From: Limnohabitans sp. T6-20 | GTDB lineage: Bacteria > Pseudomonadota > Gammaproteobacteria > Burkholderiales > Burkholderiaceae_C | DNA: 64,000 nt | Reading direction: 5' to 3' | Assembly: GCF_003063505.1 (NCBI RefSeq) | Contig: NZ_NERW01000001.1 | Location: 612,501 to 676,500 of the forward strand | Shown: piece after piece, positions 18,487-27,168 of the stretch | Layout: every line of letters starts with the position of its first letter | Numbering within the stretch: position 1 is the first letter of the stretch | Translations under genes and position numbers: made by a program | The notes under the pieces: generated by a model | The model's database searches: none | What the model saw: the letters and a program-made list of their open reading frames with translations, nothing else | What the model was told of the DNA's origin: nothing

Positions 18487-18903
18487 TCAATCCAGAAATC
18501 GGATGGCCATGTCGGACGGTGGGACCATACAACTCTCTGTGCGTCCAAAAATCCAGTAACGGTGGCGAGCCAGCAAGCGGTACAACGCATCGCGCAAAAA
18601 CGCAGGCACCAAACCACCCAGCCATGCGGCACGCCACGGCCAACCCAGATGGTGCAGGATGCGCAAAATGGCAGCCGTGTGCTGCCAACTGCGGCGGCCA
18701 TCAACCAGCAACAGGGTTTGCAGCCCCTCGACCTGCAAACCCGCTTGGTGCAACAAAGCCTGCCCGGTGGTGCCTTGTATGGCCGCGAAACGGAAAACGC
18801 CCCGGTGGTCGTGTTTGAGGAGAAACTGCACCCAACCGTTGCACAGCAGGCACTGCGCGTCAAAGACGACGATCAGGGAGAACGATGGAGATGGCGCGCT
18901 CAC
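18487..18903 (-). CDS. DCC-family thiol-disulfide oxidoreductase-like protein (DUF393)
   Basis: 138 residues. The N-terminus carries the DCC-family motif as VVFDAQCLLCNGWVQF (usually DGxCxxC; here DAQCLLC), followed by the RFAAIQ and LLLVDGRRSW strands and the HLGWPWRAAW, YRLLARHRYWIFG segments conserved in this family. The family has a thioredoxin-like fold with a CxxC pair, hence a presumed redox role, but no activity has been clearly established. It overlaps the downstream end of the Lrp/AsnC gene at 18900 by 4 bp (ATGA), so the two may be translated together from the putR-side promoter. Confidence 0.82.
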   Translation of the reverse strand: MSAPSPSFSLIVVFDAQCLLCNGWVQFLLKHDHRGVFRFAAIQGTTGQALLHQAGLQVEGLQTLLLVDGRRSWQHTAAILRILHHLGWPWRAAWLGGLVPAFLRDALYRLLARHRYWIFGRTESCMVPPSDMAIRFLD

Positions 18904-19373
18904 AGGGCCAGCGCGGTGGTGTTTTTGACTTCTTCCATCACCGCATAAGTGCGCGTCTCGCGCACGCCAGGCAGCTGCCAGAGCACGGTGCCCGCAAATT
19001 CGCGGTAGGCGTTCATGTCGGCAGCGCGGGTTTTGAGCAGGTAGTCAAAGCCCCCGGCCACCATGTGGCACTCCATGATCTCGGGGCGCACCTGCACCGC
19101 CGCCTTGAACTGGTCGAACACATTGGGGCTGGTGCGGTCGAGCAGCACCTCCACAAACACCATCATCCCTGCGCCCAGTTTGAGCGGATTCAGCCGCGCC
19201 TCGTAGCCCAGGATGAAGCCCTCGCGCGTGAGCCGCTGCACCCGCGCCAGCACCGCCGTGGGCGAGAGCGACACGGCTTCGGCGAGCTTGAGGTTGCTGA
19301 TGCGGCCGTCGCGCTGCAGCAGGTCCAGGATGCGGCGGTCGGTGCGGTCAATGTCTGGCGTTTCGGTGCTCAT
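18900..19373 (-). CDS. putR: Lrp/AsnC-family regulator, probable activator of putA
   Basis: 157 residues from ATG 19373 (MSTETPDIDRTDRRILDLLQ). Residues ~8-60 form the AsnC helix-turn-helix (ISNLKLAEAVSLSPTAVLARVQRLTREG) and the rest the RAM domain. It lies divergent from putA with 72 bp between the start codons. In many alpha- and betaproteobacteria an Lrp-type PutR activates the divergent putA in response to proline; the name is given by this context and is therefore an inference. The DCC-family gene follows with a 4-bp overlap. Confidence 0.8.
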   Translation of the reverse strand: MSTETPDIDRTDRRILDLLQRDGRISNLKLAEAVSLSPTAVLARVQRLTREGFILGYEARLNPLKLGAGMMVFVEVLLDRTSPNVFDQFKAAVQVRPEIMECHMVAGGFDYLLKTRAADMNAYREFAGTVLWQLPGVRETRTYAVMEEVKNTTALAL

Positions 19374-19390
19374 GCCGTGCATTATTCATT

Positions 19391-19419
19391 GAAATAACAG
19401 TATTTTGGTGAAATATTTC
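19391..19419. promoter_or_regulatory. AT-rich repeats between putR and putA
   Basis: GAAATA occurs at 19391-19396 and again 19 bp later at 19410-19415, the second within the perfect palindrome GAAATATTTC (19410-19419). The AT-rich strip lies between the divergent regulator and putA in GC-rich surroundings, fitting phased binding sites for an Lrp-type regulator plus the putA promoter. Confidence 0.4.
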
Positions 19420-19445
19420 GTTACAGATCGGGATGATGGCGATTC

Positions 19446-22400
19446 ATGTCAACCAGCGAAGTCGCCGCCATGAACGCCCCCACAACACCCCTGCAACTGA
19501 TGCCCACGCCCGGTGCCCACTTCACCCCCGGCGGCCCGCTGCCCGAACGCAGCGCTTTGCGCGAGGCCATCGCCCGCGCTACGCGCCTGCCCGAAGCGCA
19601 GGCTCTCGCTCCGTTGCTGGCTGCGGCACGCATGAGTGAAGTCCAGACAGAACGCACCGATGCCCTGGCCCGCCAGCTGGTCACCGGCATGCGCGAAGGC
19701 CCGCAACAAGGCGGTCGCGCCGGGCGCGTGCAAAGCCTGATGCAGGAATACGCCTTGTCGAGCGAAGAGGGCGTGGCGCTCATGTGCCTGGCCGAGGCGC
19801 TGCTGCGCATTCCGGATGCCGCCACCCGCGACGCGCTGATCCGCGACAAGATCGGCCAGGGCGACTGGCAGCAGCATGTGGGCCGCAGCCCTTCGCTGTT
19901 TGTGAATGCCGCGTCCTGGGGCTTGCTGCTCACGGGCAAGCTGGTCGCCACACACAGCGAGGGCGCGATGCTGGCTTCGCTCACGCGTCTGATCGGCAAA
20001 AGCGGCGAGCCGCTGATCCGCCAAGGCGTGCAGCTGGCCATGCAGATGCTGGGCGAGCAATTTGTGACGGGCGAGACGATCGACGAGGCCCTGCACCACG
20101 CCCGCGCCATGGAGGCCCAAGGCTTTCGCTATTCCTACGACATGCTCGGTGAAGCGGCGCTGACCGAGGCCGATGCGCAGCGTTATTTCCAGTCGTATGA
20201 AAACGCCATCCATGCCATCGGCAAAGCTTCTAACGGCCAAGGCGTGGTGAACGGCCCTGGCATCTCGATCAAGCTGTCTGCCTTGCACCCGCGCTACAGC
20301 CGCGCGCAGCATCAGCGCGTGATGGACGAACTCTTGCCCCGCGTGTTGCAGCTCACCGAGTTGGCGAAGCAATACGACATTGGTCTGAACATCGACGCCG
20401 AAGAAGTCGACCGGCTCGACATCTCGCTCGACCTGCTTGAAGCCCTGTGCCACGCGCCCAGCTTGCAAGGCTGGCACGGCATCGGCTTTGTGATCCAGGC
20501 TTATCAAAAGCGCTGCCCCTTTGTGATCGACTTCGTGGTCGATCTGGCGCGGCGCACGGGCCACCGCCTGATGGTGCGCTTGGTGAAGGGCGCATATTGG
20601 GACAGCGAGATCAAACGTGCCCAAATCGACGGGCAAAGCGATTACCCCGTCTACACCCGCAAGCACCACACCGATGTGTCGTATCTGGCCTGCGCCCAAA
20701 AGCTGCTGGCCGCGCCCGAGGCGGTGTACCCGCAATTTGCGACGCACAACGCGCACACGCTGGCGGCCATCGTGACCATGGCGCAAGACATCGGTGGTGA
20801 CTACGCGCCCGGCCAATACGAGTTCCAGTGCCTGCATGGCATGGGCGAGCCGCTGTACCGGCAGGTGGTCGGCCGAGCGAGCGTCGCCGGGCCGTCCCAA
20901 GACGCGAGGACCCCCTGGGGGGGCAGCGGGCTACACGCAGTGAGCCTGCATGGGGGCCAACAGTTCTCGCGCCCCTGCCGCATCTACGCCCCCGTGGGCA
21001 CACACGAAACCCTGCTGGCCTACCTGGTGCGCCGTTTGCTCGAAAACGGGGCCAACAGCTCGTTTGTCAACCGCATGGCCGACGACAGCGTCTCCATCAG
21101 CGATCTGGTGCAAGACCCGGTGCTGCGCACCGAGCAGGACGCCTTGCAAGAAGACGCGGCCGTGGGCCAGCCTCATCCACAAATTGCACTCCCCGTGCAG
21201 CTGTACGGCGCGGCCCGCCGCAACTCCAGCGGCACCGATCTGGCGCACGAACCCACGCTGCGCCAGCTGGCCGCGCAGCTGCAGATGCACACGCAGCCCA
21301 CGCAGGTGACGCCTCTGCTGGCCACCCCCTTCACCGGAGCCGAGCGCTGCACCTTGCGCAACCCCGCTGACCACCGCGATGTGCTCGGCAGCGTGCAACA
21401 CGCCAGTGCCGCCGATGTGAACGCGGCCCTGCAAGCGGCCAGCAGCATCGCCCCCGACTGGGCTGCAACACCGCCCGAACAACGTGCCGCCTTGCTGGAG
21501 CGCGCCGCCGATCTGCTGCAAGCCGATACGCCCCGCGTGATGGCCCTGCTGGTGCGCGAGGCGGGCAAGACCTGGGCACACGCCGTGGCCGAGCTGCGCG
21601 AAGCGGTGGACTTTTTGCGCTACTACGCAGCGCAGGTGCACCGCGACTTTGACAACGCCACGCACAAGCCACTGGGACCAGTGGTGTGCATCAGCCCGTG
21701 GAATTTTCCGCTGGCGATCTTTGTGGGCCAGGTGGCCGCCGCGCTGGCCGCAGGCAACCCGGTGCTGGCCAAACCTGCCGAGTCCACGCCGGGCGTCGCA
21801 GCCCTGGCCGTACAGACTTTGTGGGCTGCTGGTGTGCCCAAAGCCGCTGTGCAGTTGTTGCCTGGGCGCGGTGCCGAGGTGGGCATGCAACTCGTGCGCG
21901 ACGCCCGCGTGCAAGGCGTGATGTTCACCGGTTCCACCGAGACCGCCCGCATGTTACAAGCCGCGCTGGCCGAACGCCTGAACGCGCATGGTCAGCCTGT
22001 GCCCCTGATCGCAGAAACCGGCGGCCAGAACTGCATGGTGGTCGATTCGTCGGCGCTGCTCGAACAAGTGGTGACCGACGCGGTGGCCTCGGCTTTTGAA
22101 GCTGCAGGCCAGCGCTGCTCGGCCCTGCGCGTGTTGTGTGTGCAGGACGATGTGGCCGACCGACTGATCGCCATGCTGCAAGGCGCGATGGCCGAAATCA
22201 CCCTGGGCACGCCCGCGCAACTGAACGTGGACATGGGGCCCGTGATCGACGAACGCGCACGAACGGGCATTGAAGCGCATGTGAACGCCATGCAGCAACG
22301 CGGCTGCCCAGTGCACCGCATGGCCCGCAACACGCTGAGCGATTTACCCGCTGGCACGTACGTGCCACCCACACTGATAGAGATCACACACATTGGGCAG

Positions 22401-23312
22401 CTGGAGCGCGAGGTGTTCGGCCCGGTGCTGCACATCGTGCGTTATGCCCGCCACGAGCTGGGCAGCTTGCTGCAAGCCATCAACGAGACGGGTTACGCCC
22501 TCACCCTGGGCGTGCATTCGCGCATCGAAGAAACCATCGCGCAGGTCACAGACACCACCCACGCGGGTAACGTCTACGTCAACCGCAACATGGTCGGCGC
22601 GGTGGTGGGCGTGCAGCCGTTTGGCGGTGAAGGCCTGTCTGGCACCGGCCCCAAAGCGGGCGGGCCGCTGTACCTGCTGCGTTTGCTGGCCGCGTGCCCG
22701 GCCGATGCCGCCTTGCGCAGCGTGCAGGCCAGCGGGGCCACCGCCATGCCGCACGCCACACCCGCGCTGCAAGCCCTGCACGACTGGGCGGTCACCCAAA
22801 ACAACTTAACCCTGGCCCACGCGTGCGCGCAATTTGCCGCCACCAACCCCGCAGGCCTGCAAGCCACCCTGAGTGGGCCCACGGGCGAGCGCAACGTCTA
22901 CCGCTTGCAGGCCCGTGCGCGGGTGCTGTGCCTGACGGGTGATCAGCCCGGTGCCGATGCCGACCGCCTGACGCAGCTGGCAGCCGTGCTGGCTGTGGGC
23001 AGCCGCGCCGTGTGGCCCATGTCTACGCAGGCGCTTCTTGCGAATTTGCCTCCTGCGGTGCAAAGTCAGGTGACGCTGGAAGACGAAGCGCACGGCAACC
23101 CTGTCCATGCCGCGCTGCTACACGCTGACGGGGCCGCAACCTTGCACTGGCAAGCACAGCTGGCGCAACGCCCGGGGAGTATCGTCACGCTCACAGCCTT
23201 GAGCCCGGGGGATGTGGCTGTACCGCTGGCACGCCTGGTCAGCGAGCGCAGCATCAGCACCAACACAGCCGCAGCGGGTGGCAACGCCAGTTTGATGAGC
23301 TTGGCGGTTTGA
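19446..23312 (+). CDS. putA: Bifunctional proline dehydrogenase / delta1-pyrroline-5-carboxylate dehydrogenase
   Basis: Oxidises L-proline to P5C (FAD, electrons to quinone) and then to glutamate (NAD+). 1288 residues. There is no N-terminal ribbon-helix-helix, so it is not an autorepressor, consistent with the separate PutR-like regulator. The PRODH barrel spans roughly residues 200-560; Y514, R529 and R530 correspond to the substrate-binding Tyr540/Arg555/Arg556 of the E. coli enzyme. The P5CDH domain has ISPWNFPLAIF, FTGSTETA, and the catalytic Cys in EAAGQRCSALRV; a C-terminal domain follows. Between QVVG and RPCRIYAPVG there are about 30 residues where relatives have about 8-10: an in-frame repeat insertion (see 20874-20960). 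A second possible start is the ATG at 19470. Confidence 0.95.
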   Translation: MSTSEVAAMNAPTTPLQLMPTPGAHFTPGGPLPERSALREAIARATRLPEAQALAPLLAAARMSEVQTERTDALARQLVTGMREGPQQGGRAGRVQSLMQEYALSSEEGVALMCLAEALLRIPDAATRDALIRDKIGQGDWQQHVGRSPSLFVNAASWGLLLTGKLVATHSEGAMLASLTRLIGKSGEPLIRQGVQLAMQMLGEQFVTGETIDEALHHARAMEAQGFRYSYDMLGEAALTEADAQRYFQSYENAIHAIGKASNGQGVVNGPGISIKLSALHPRYSRAQHQRVMDELLPRVLQLTELAKQYDIGLNIDAEEVDRLDISLDLLEALCHAPSLQGWHGIGFVIQAYQKRCPFVIDFVVDLARRTGHRLMVRLVKGAYWDSEIKRAQIDGQSDYPVYTRKHHTDVSYLACAQKLLAAPEAVYPQFATHNAHTLAAIVTMAQDIGGDYAPGQYEFQCLHGMGEPLYRQVVGRASVAGPSQDARTPWGGSGLHAVSLHGGQQFSRPCRIYAPVGTHETLLAYLVRRLLENGANSSFVNRMADDSVSISDLVQDPVLRTEQDALQEDAAVGQPHPQIALPVQLYGAARRNSSGTDLAHEPTLRQLAAQLQMHTQPTQVTPLLATPFTGAERCTLRNPADHRDVLGSVQHASAADVNAALQAASSIAPDWAATPPEQRAALLERAADLLQADTPRVMALLVREAGKTWAHAVAELREAVDFLRYYAAQVHRDFDNATHKPLGPVVCISPWNFPLAIFVGQVAAALAAGNPVLAKPAESTPGVAALAVQTLWAAGVPKAAVQLLPGRGAEVGMQLVRDARVQGVMFTGSTETARMLQAALAERLNAHGQPVPLIAETGGQNCMVVDSSALLEQVVTDAVASAFEAAGQRCSALRVLCVQDDVADRLIAMLQGAMAEITLGTPAQLNVDMGPVIDERARTGIEAHVNAMQQRGCPVHRMARNTLSDLPAGTYVPPTLIEITHIGQLEREVFGPVLHIVRYARHELGSLLQAINETGYALTLGVHSRIEETIAQVTDTTHAGNVYVNRNMVGAVVGVQPFGGEGLSGTGPKAGGPLYLLRLLAACPADAALRSVQASGATAMPHATPALQALHDWAVTQNNLTLAHACAQFAATNPAGLQATLSGPTGERNVYRLQARARVLCLTGDQPGADADRLTQLAAVLAVGSRAVWPMSTQALLANLPPAVQSQVTLEDEAHGNPVHAALLHADGAATLHWQAQLAQRPGSIVTLTALSPGDVAVPLARLVSERSISTNTAAAGGNASLMSLAV
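20874..20960. repeat. Palindromic repeat element inserted in frame inside putA
   Basis: About 85 bp within putA reading GGCCGTCCCAAGACGCGAGG, then ACCCCCTGGGGGG, then CAGCGGGCTACACGCAGTG, and CATGGGGGCC. It has the look of the GC-rich intergenic repeats of Comamonadaceae (a CCCCCTNGGGGG core flanked by CAGCG...CACGCAGTG...TGGGGG), normally found outside genes. Translated in the putA frame it encodes residues ~477-505, rich in Gly, Ser and Ala and without stop codons, replacing a short loop of the proline dehydrogenase domain. Confidence 0.65.
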
Positions 23313-23393
23313 GCCTGTCAACCTTGCCGCTCAGCTGAGCGGTCACCACCAGCGGTGCGGCGTTACTGGCCTGTGCTGGCCGAATGTCCGGAT

Positions 23394-24368
23394 TTAGCTC
23401 TGGTTGAGCAACTGGGCAAAGCGGCCCAAATCCACGTTGCCGCCACTCACAATGATGCCCACGCGCTGACCTTGGAGCTGCTTGCTGGCTTGGATGGCTG
23501 CCGCCAGTGACAGGCAACCCGTGGGCTCGACCACCATCTTCATGCGTTCGGCATAAAAACGCATGGCCTGCACCAGTTGCGCATCGGTCACGGTGTGCAC
23601 ACCGTCCACCAGGCGGCGGATGATCTCAAAGGTGATTTCGCCGACCATGGGCGTTTGCGCGCCGTCGGCAATCGTCACCGGGGTGGCAATGCGCACCCGC
23701 TGGCCCTGTTGCAAGGACTGCTGCACATCGTTGCCCGCTTCGGGCTCCACGCCGTAAATCTTGCAGGCCGGGGACAGGGCCTTGGCCGACAGGGCGCTGC
23801 CGCTGAGCAGACCGCCACCGCCCAAGCACACGAACAAGGCGTCCAGCTCGCCCACTTCCTGAAACAGCTCCAGCGCCGCCGTGCCCTGGCCGCTCAGCAC
23901 GTCCGGGTGGTCAAACGGCGGGATGAAGCGCATGCCGTGCTCGGCGGCCAGGCCTTTGGCAATGGCCAAGGCATCGTCTTTGTAGCGGTCGTAGCCCACC
24001 ACCTTCGCACCATAACCCCGGGTGGCGGCCAGCTTGGCGGGCGAGGCGTCATGCGGCATGACGATGGTGGCCGGGATGCCCAAAATCTGCGCCGACAAGG
24101 CCACGGCCTGTGCGTGGTTGCCCGATGAATAAGCCACCACCCCGGCCCGGCGCTCGGCGGGCGTCAGCCGCGACAGGGCATTGAAGCCCCCCCGGAACTT
24201 GAAGGCCCCCATGCGCTGGAAGTTTTCGCACTTGATGAAGGCCTGGGCACCCAACTGTGCGTTGAGCGTGCGCGACTGCAGCACCGGGGTTCGGTGGGCG
24301 TGCCCTTGTAGCCGCGCAGCGGCGGCCAGAACGTCTTCAAAAGTGGGTAGGGCGCTGGCATCGTGCAT
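23394..24368 (-). CDS. PLP-dependent threonine/serine dehydratase
   Basis: 324 residues from ATG 24368, which has AGGGA seven bases upstream; a longer in-frame start adds residues unrelated to the family. PLP lysine in GAFKFRGGFNAL, phosphate-binding glycine loop in CLGGGGLLSGSA, and the YSSGNHAQ motif of catabolic threonine/serine dehydratases. It deaminates L-threonine to 2-oxobutyrate (or serine to pyruvate). No C-terminal ACT regulatory domain, so it is of the short catabolic type rather than the feedback-inhibited IlvA. A serine racemase or 3-hydroxyaspartate dehydratase activity is possible in this fold group. Convergent with putA, 81 bp apart. Confidence 0.88.
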   Translation of the reverse strand: MHDASALPTFEDVLAAAARLQGHAHRTPVLQSRTLNAQLGAQAFIKCENFQRMGAFKFRGGFNALSRLTPAERRAGVVAYSSGNHAQAVALSAQILGIPATIVMPHDASPAKLAATRGYGAKVVGYDRYKDDALAIAKGLAAEHGMRFIPPFDHPDVLSGQGTAALELFQEVGELDALFVCLGGGGLLSGSALSAKALSPACKIYGVEPEAGNDVQQSLQQGQRVRIATPVTIADGAQTPMVGEITFEIIRRLVDGVHTVTDAQLVQAMRFYAERMKMVVEPTGCLSLAAAIQASKQLQGQRVGIIVSGGNVDLGRFAQLLNQS

Positions 24369-24570
24369 CGGTAATCCCTGAAGGGTTGCAAAGTGGACAT
24401 GTTGACATGACTGGCGGGGCTGCACAAATCCTGAAAGAGGCAGTGATGGGAAGTCCAGATTTGGGGTCAAGTGCGCGGGTCATGCGAGCTTGATGACGTC
24501 GCCGGTTTGAAAAGCACCAACTTGCCACCTGGGAGACAAAGCCAGCGACTGGCGGTGGCTAACATGGCTC

Positions 24571-26466
24571 ATGCACCTGACTGTTTCATCTCCCGTTCAA
24601 GCCCTGGCCGACATCCACCGCATCGAGGCCACGCCGCTGGCCCAGGCCATGCCTTGGGTCAGCACCTATGACCTCATCCGTGCCAGCGCCCAGGCGCATG
24701 CCGACCAGCCTGCACTGACCTTTTTGCACACGGGCCAACCCGGCGGCAAGTCCACGACCTGGACCTATCGTGACTTGCTGCAAGGCATCCACCAAACGGC
24801 CAATCTGCTGCACCAGTTGGGTGTGGGCCCTCAAGACGCGGTGGGGGTTCTGTTGCCCGGCGGTCTGGCCTACCACCTGGCACTTTGGGGTGGCGAAGCG
24901 GCAGGCATCGTGCAACCGCTCAACCCCTTGCTCAGCGATGAAAAATTGCTGTCGTTGCTGCGGGCCAGCAACGCCAAAGTGCTGATCGCGCATGGCGTCG
25001 AAGACGACAGCCAGTTGCGCGCGAAAGCCTTGCGCCTGCAAACCCAGTTACCCGGTTTGAAAACGGTTTTGCTGGTCAACCCCAAAGGCGACCCACAGCA
25101 AGGCAGCGACACGCTGCCTGCTGGTGCCCAAGACTTCCACGCCTTGCGGGTCACGCAGGTGGCCGACCACCTGGTCAGCCAACGGGTTTTTCAGCCCACG
25201 GACATCGCGGCTTACTTTCACACAGGCGGCACCACCGGGGCCCCCAAACTGGCCCGGCACAGCCATGGTGCGCAGGTGTTCACCGCTTGGGCCAATGCCA
25301 GCATGCAAGGCTTTCGCTCGAGCGATGCAACGATCAACGGCTACCCTCTGTTCCATGTGGCGGGCGTACTGCCCGGGGCCTTGTGTTCGCTGGCCGTCGG
25401 CATGCATGTGATCATTCCCACCGAGGCCTTGTTTCGCAACCGCGAGGTGGTGCAAAACTATTGGCGGCTGGTGGCTCACCACCGCTGCACGCTGATGTCG
25501 GGCGTGCCCACGGTGCTGGCTGCCCTCGCAGGCGTGCCGCTGCAGGGGGCCGACATTTCAACCCTGCGTGCCGTGCGCACAGGCGCAGCGCCGCTGCCGC
25601 CCGAACTGGCGCAACGCTTTGAACAAGCCTTCGGTTTGCACATCAACGAGAGCCTGGGCATGACCGAAACCGCAGGCCTGAGCACCGTGGCCCCGCCGGG
25701 TCTGAGTGCGCCCGCAGGTTGCGTGGGCTGGCCTTTGCCCCATGCGCGTGTGCGCATCGTGGCGCTGAGCAGCGACGACCAGGCCACATCGAACACCCTT
25801 CCTGCTCGCGAAAAAGGCATGGTGCTTTACCAAGGGCCGAATTTGTTTTCTGGTTATCTGGATGCCGCAGAGACGGCGCGCAGTTTCACACCGGACGGCT
25901 GGCTCATCACGGGTGATGTGGGCTTCATCGACACGCAAGGTCGCCTGCACCTGTCGGGCCGCGCCAAAGACCTGATCATCCGCAGCGGCCACAACATCGA
26001 CCCCAAAGTGATCGAAGACGCGCTGGGTGCGCACCCCGCCGTGGATTTGTGCGCGGCTGTGGGCGCACCGGATGCCTATGCGGGCGAGTTGCCCGTGGTG
26101 TTCGTCACCCTCAAAGCCGGTGCCCAAGCCACCGAAGCCGAGCTGCTGTCTTTCACAGCCCAGCGGGTTGACGAAGCGCCGGCCCAACCCAAGTCCATCA
26201 CGGTACTGGAACGCATGCCGGTGACCAACGTGGGCAAGATTTACAAACCCGAGTTGCGCACGCTGGCCACCGCAGCAGTGGCCAAGGGTCTGATCCAGCA
26301 AGTGATGACGCCCTTGCAAACCGCACCCGCACAATGGCCGCAGGTGCGGGCCACGGGCGATGCACCTGTCGAGATTGACGCGACCACGACGCCAGCGGCT
26401 GCTTGGGCTCAGCTCAAACCGCTGCTGTCCGCCTTGCCTGTCAAAATCAATTTCAAGGAAGCTTGA
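24571..26466 (+). CDS. Acyl-CoA synthetase (AMP-forming)
   Basis: 631 residues. ANL-superfamily features: the ATP loop YFHTGGTTGAPKLARHSHG, ESLGMTETAG, the GDVGFIDTQGRLHLSGRAKDLIIRSGHNI hinge region, and the VTNVGKIYKPEL segment containing the C-terminal-domain lysine. It activates a carboxylic acid to the acyl-CoA through an acyl-adenylate. The substrate range is not readable; it is of the medium/long-chain or aryl-acid type. The gene is followed directly (stop at 26466, next base begins the convergent gene's stop) by a coiled-coil secreted protein on the other strand. No beta-oxidation genes are adjacent. Confidence 0.92.
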   Translation: MHLTVSSPVQALADIHRIEATPLAQAMPWVSTYDLIRASAQAHADQPALTFLHTGQPGGKSTTWTYRDLLQGIHQTANLLHQLGVGPQDAVGVLLPGGLAYHLALWGGEAAGIVQPLNPLLSDEKLLSLLRASNAKVLIAHGVEDDSQLRAKALRLQTQLPGLKTVLLVNPKGDPQQGSDTLPAGAQDFHALRVTQVADHLVSQRVFQPTDIAAYFHTGGTTGAPKLARHSHGAQVFTAWANASMQGFRSSDATINGYPLFHVAGVLPGALCSLAVGMHVIIPTEALFRNREVVQNYWRLVAHHRCTLMSGVPTVLAALAGVPLQGADISTLRAVRTGAAPLPPELAQRFEQAFGLHINESLGMTETAGLSTVAPPGLSAPAGCVGWPLPHARVRIVALSSDDQATSNTLPAREKGMVLYQGPNLFSGYLDAAETARSFTPDGWLITGDVGFIDTQGRLHLSGRAKDLIIRSGHNIDPKVIEDALGAHPAVDLCAAVGAPDAYAGELPVVFVTLKAGAQATEAELLSFTAQRVDEAPAQPKSITVLERMPVTNVGKIYKPELRTLATAAVAKGLIQQVMTPLQTAPAQWPQVRATGDAPVEIDATTTPAAAWAQLKPLLSALPVKINFKEA

Positions 26467-26940
26467 TCACCGATTTCTGAGGTGATCGCGCAGTTGGGTT
26501 TGCACGGGCTCTTCGGCCTTGAGTTGGTCGCGGGTCTGGGTCAAGGTCTGCTCTTGCGTCTTCAAGCGTGACAGCATCTGGGTTTGCGCTTGTTCCTGGT
26601 TGCGCAGCTGATCCAGCAATTCGGGTTTGTCTTGCGCATGGTCCTGAATCTGAGCACGGGTGCGGGTCAGTACACGCTCTTGGCGCTGAATCTGGTCACG
26701 CGTCTGCTTGAGCAGCTTGTCCTGCCCCTTGATCAGATCGCGTGTGTCGGACAAGGTCTTTTCTTGCGTGCGGATTTGGGTCTGCTTGTGCAAGTTTTCT
26801 TTTTGCCGCTCCACAAATTTTTCCGTTTTTTCCGTCAAGCCGGTGCCGGGGCTTGTGCCTTGGGCTGAAGCAGACAAATGGGCAAGCGCCAGCAACATGG
26901 CTGCAGTCAATGATACGGTTTTGAAAATTCGGGCGTTCAT
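26467..26940 (-). CDS. Exported coiled-coil protein
   Basis: 157 residues from ATG 26940 (AAGGA eight bases upstream). An N-terminal signal peptide (MNARIFKTVSLTAAMLLALA then HLSASAQ) precedes about 130 residues made almost only of Gln, Thr, Arg, Lys, Glu, Asp and Leu, with recurring blocks of the type TQTRDQLK / QTRDQIQRQE / RTRAQIQ spaced by heptads or multiples of them. This predicts a long continuous periplasmic alpha-helical coiled coil. No known family recognised. It has its own short leader; the topB terminator lies downstream of topB on the other side, so it is probably a single-gene unit. Confidence 0.7.
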   Translation of the reverse strand: MNARIFKTVSLTAAMLLALAHLSASAQGTSPGTGLTEKTEKFVERQKENLHKQTQIRTQEKTLSDTRDLIKGQDKLLKQTRDQIQRQERVLTRTRAQIQDHAQDKPELLDQLRNQEQAQTQMLSRLKTQEQTLTQTRDQLKAEEPVQTQLRDHLRNR

Positions 26941-27116
26941 GGGTGGGTCCTTCGCTCTTGGGGTGAAACAGAAGGCCAGTCTGCGAGAAAAATTGCCGCA
27001 CATGAATTCACCGAACGGTCAATTTTCATCAACCCCAAGGTCTATACCCTCACCCCTCACTCACCCCTTCCCGTCACTGGTGCCAAGCCGTGCAATGGCA
27101 TTCGACGCAAGCCAAA

Positions 27117-27144
27117 AAAAACGCCACGACTGGCGTGGCGTTTT
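27117..27144. terminator. Bidirectional intrinsic terminator
   Basis: AAAACGCCACG and CGTGGCGTTTT flank a four-to-five-base loop, with A-run before and T-run after the stem. On the minus strand it lies 25 bp after the topB stop codon. Confidence 0.85.
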
Positions 27145-27168
27145 GGGATGACCCATCAGGGCTCTGGG

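Noticed and set aside
20874..20960. Intein, frameshift or split gene in putA
   Set aside because: The frame is continuous, catalytic residues on both sides are intact, and the segment is short and palindromic, unlike an intein.
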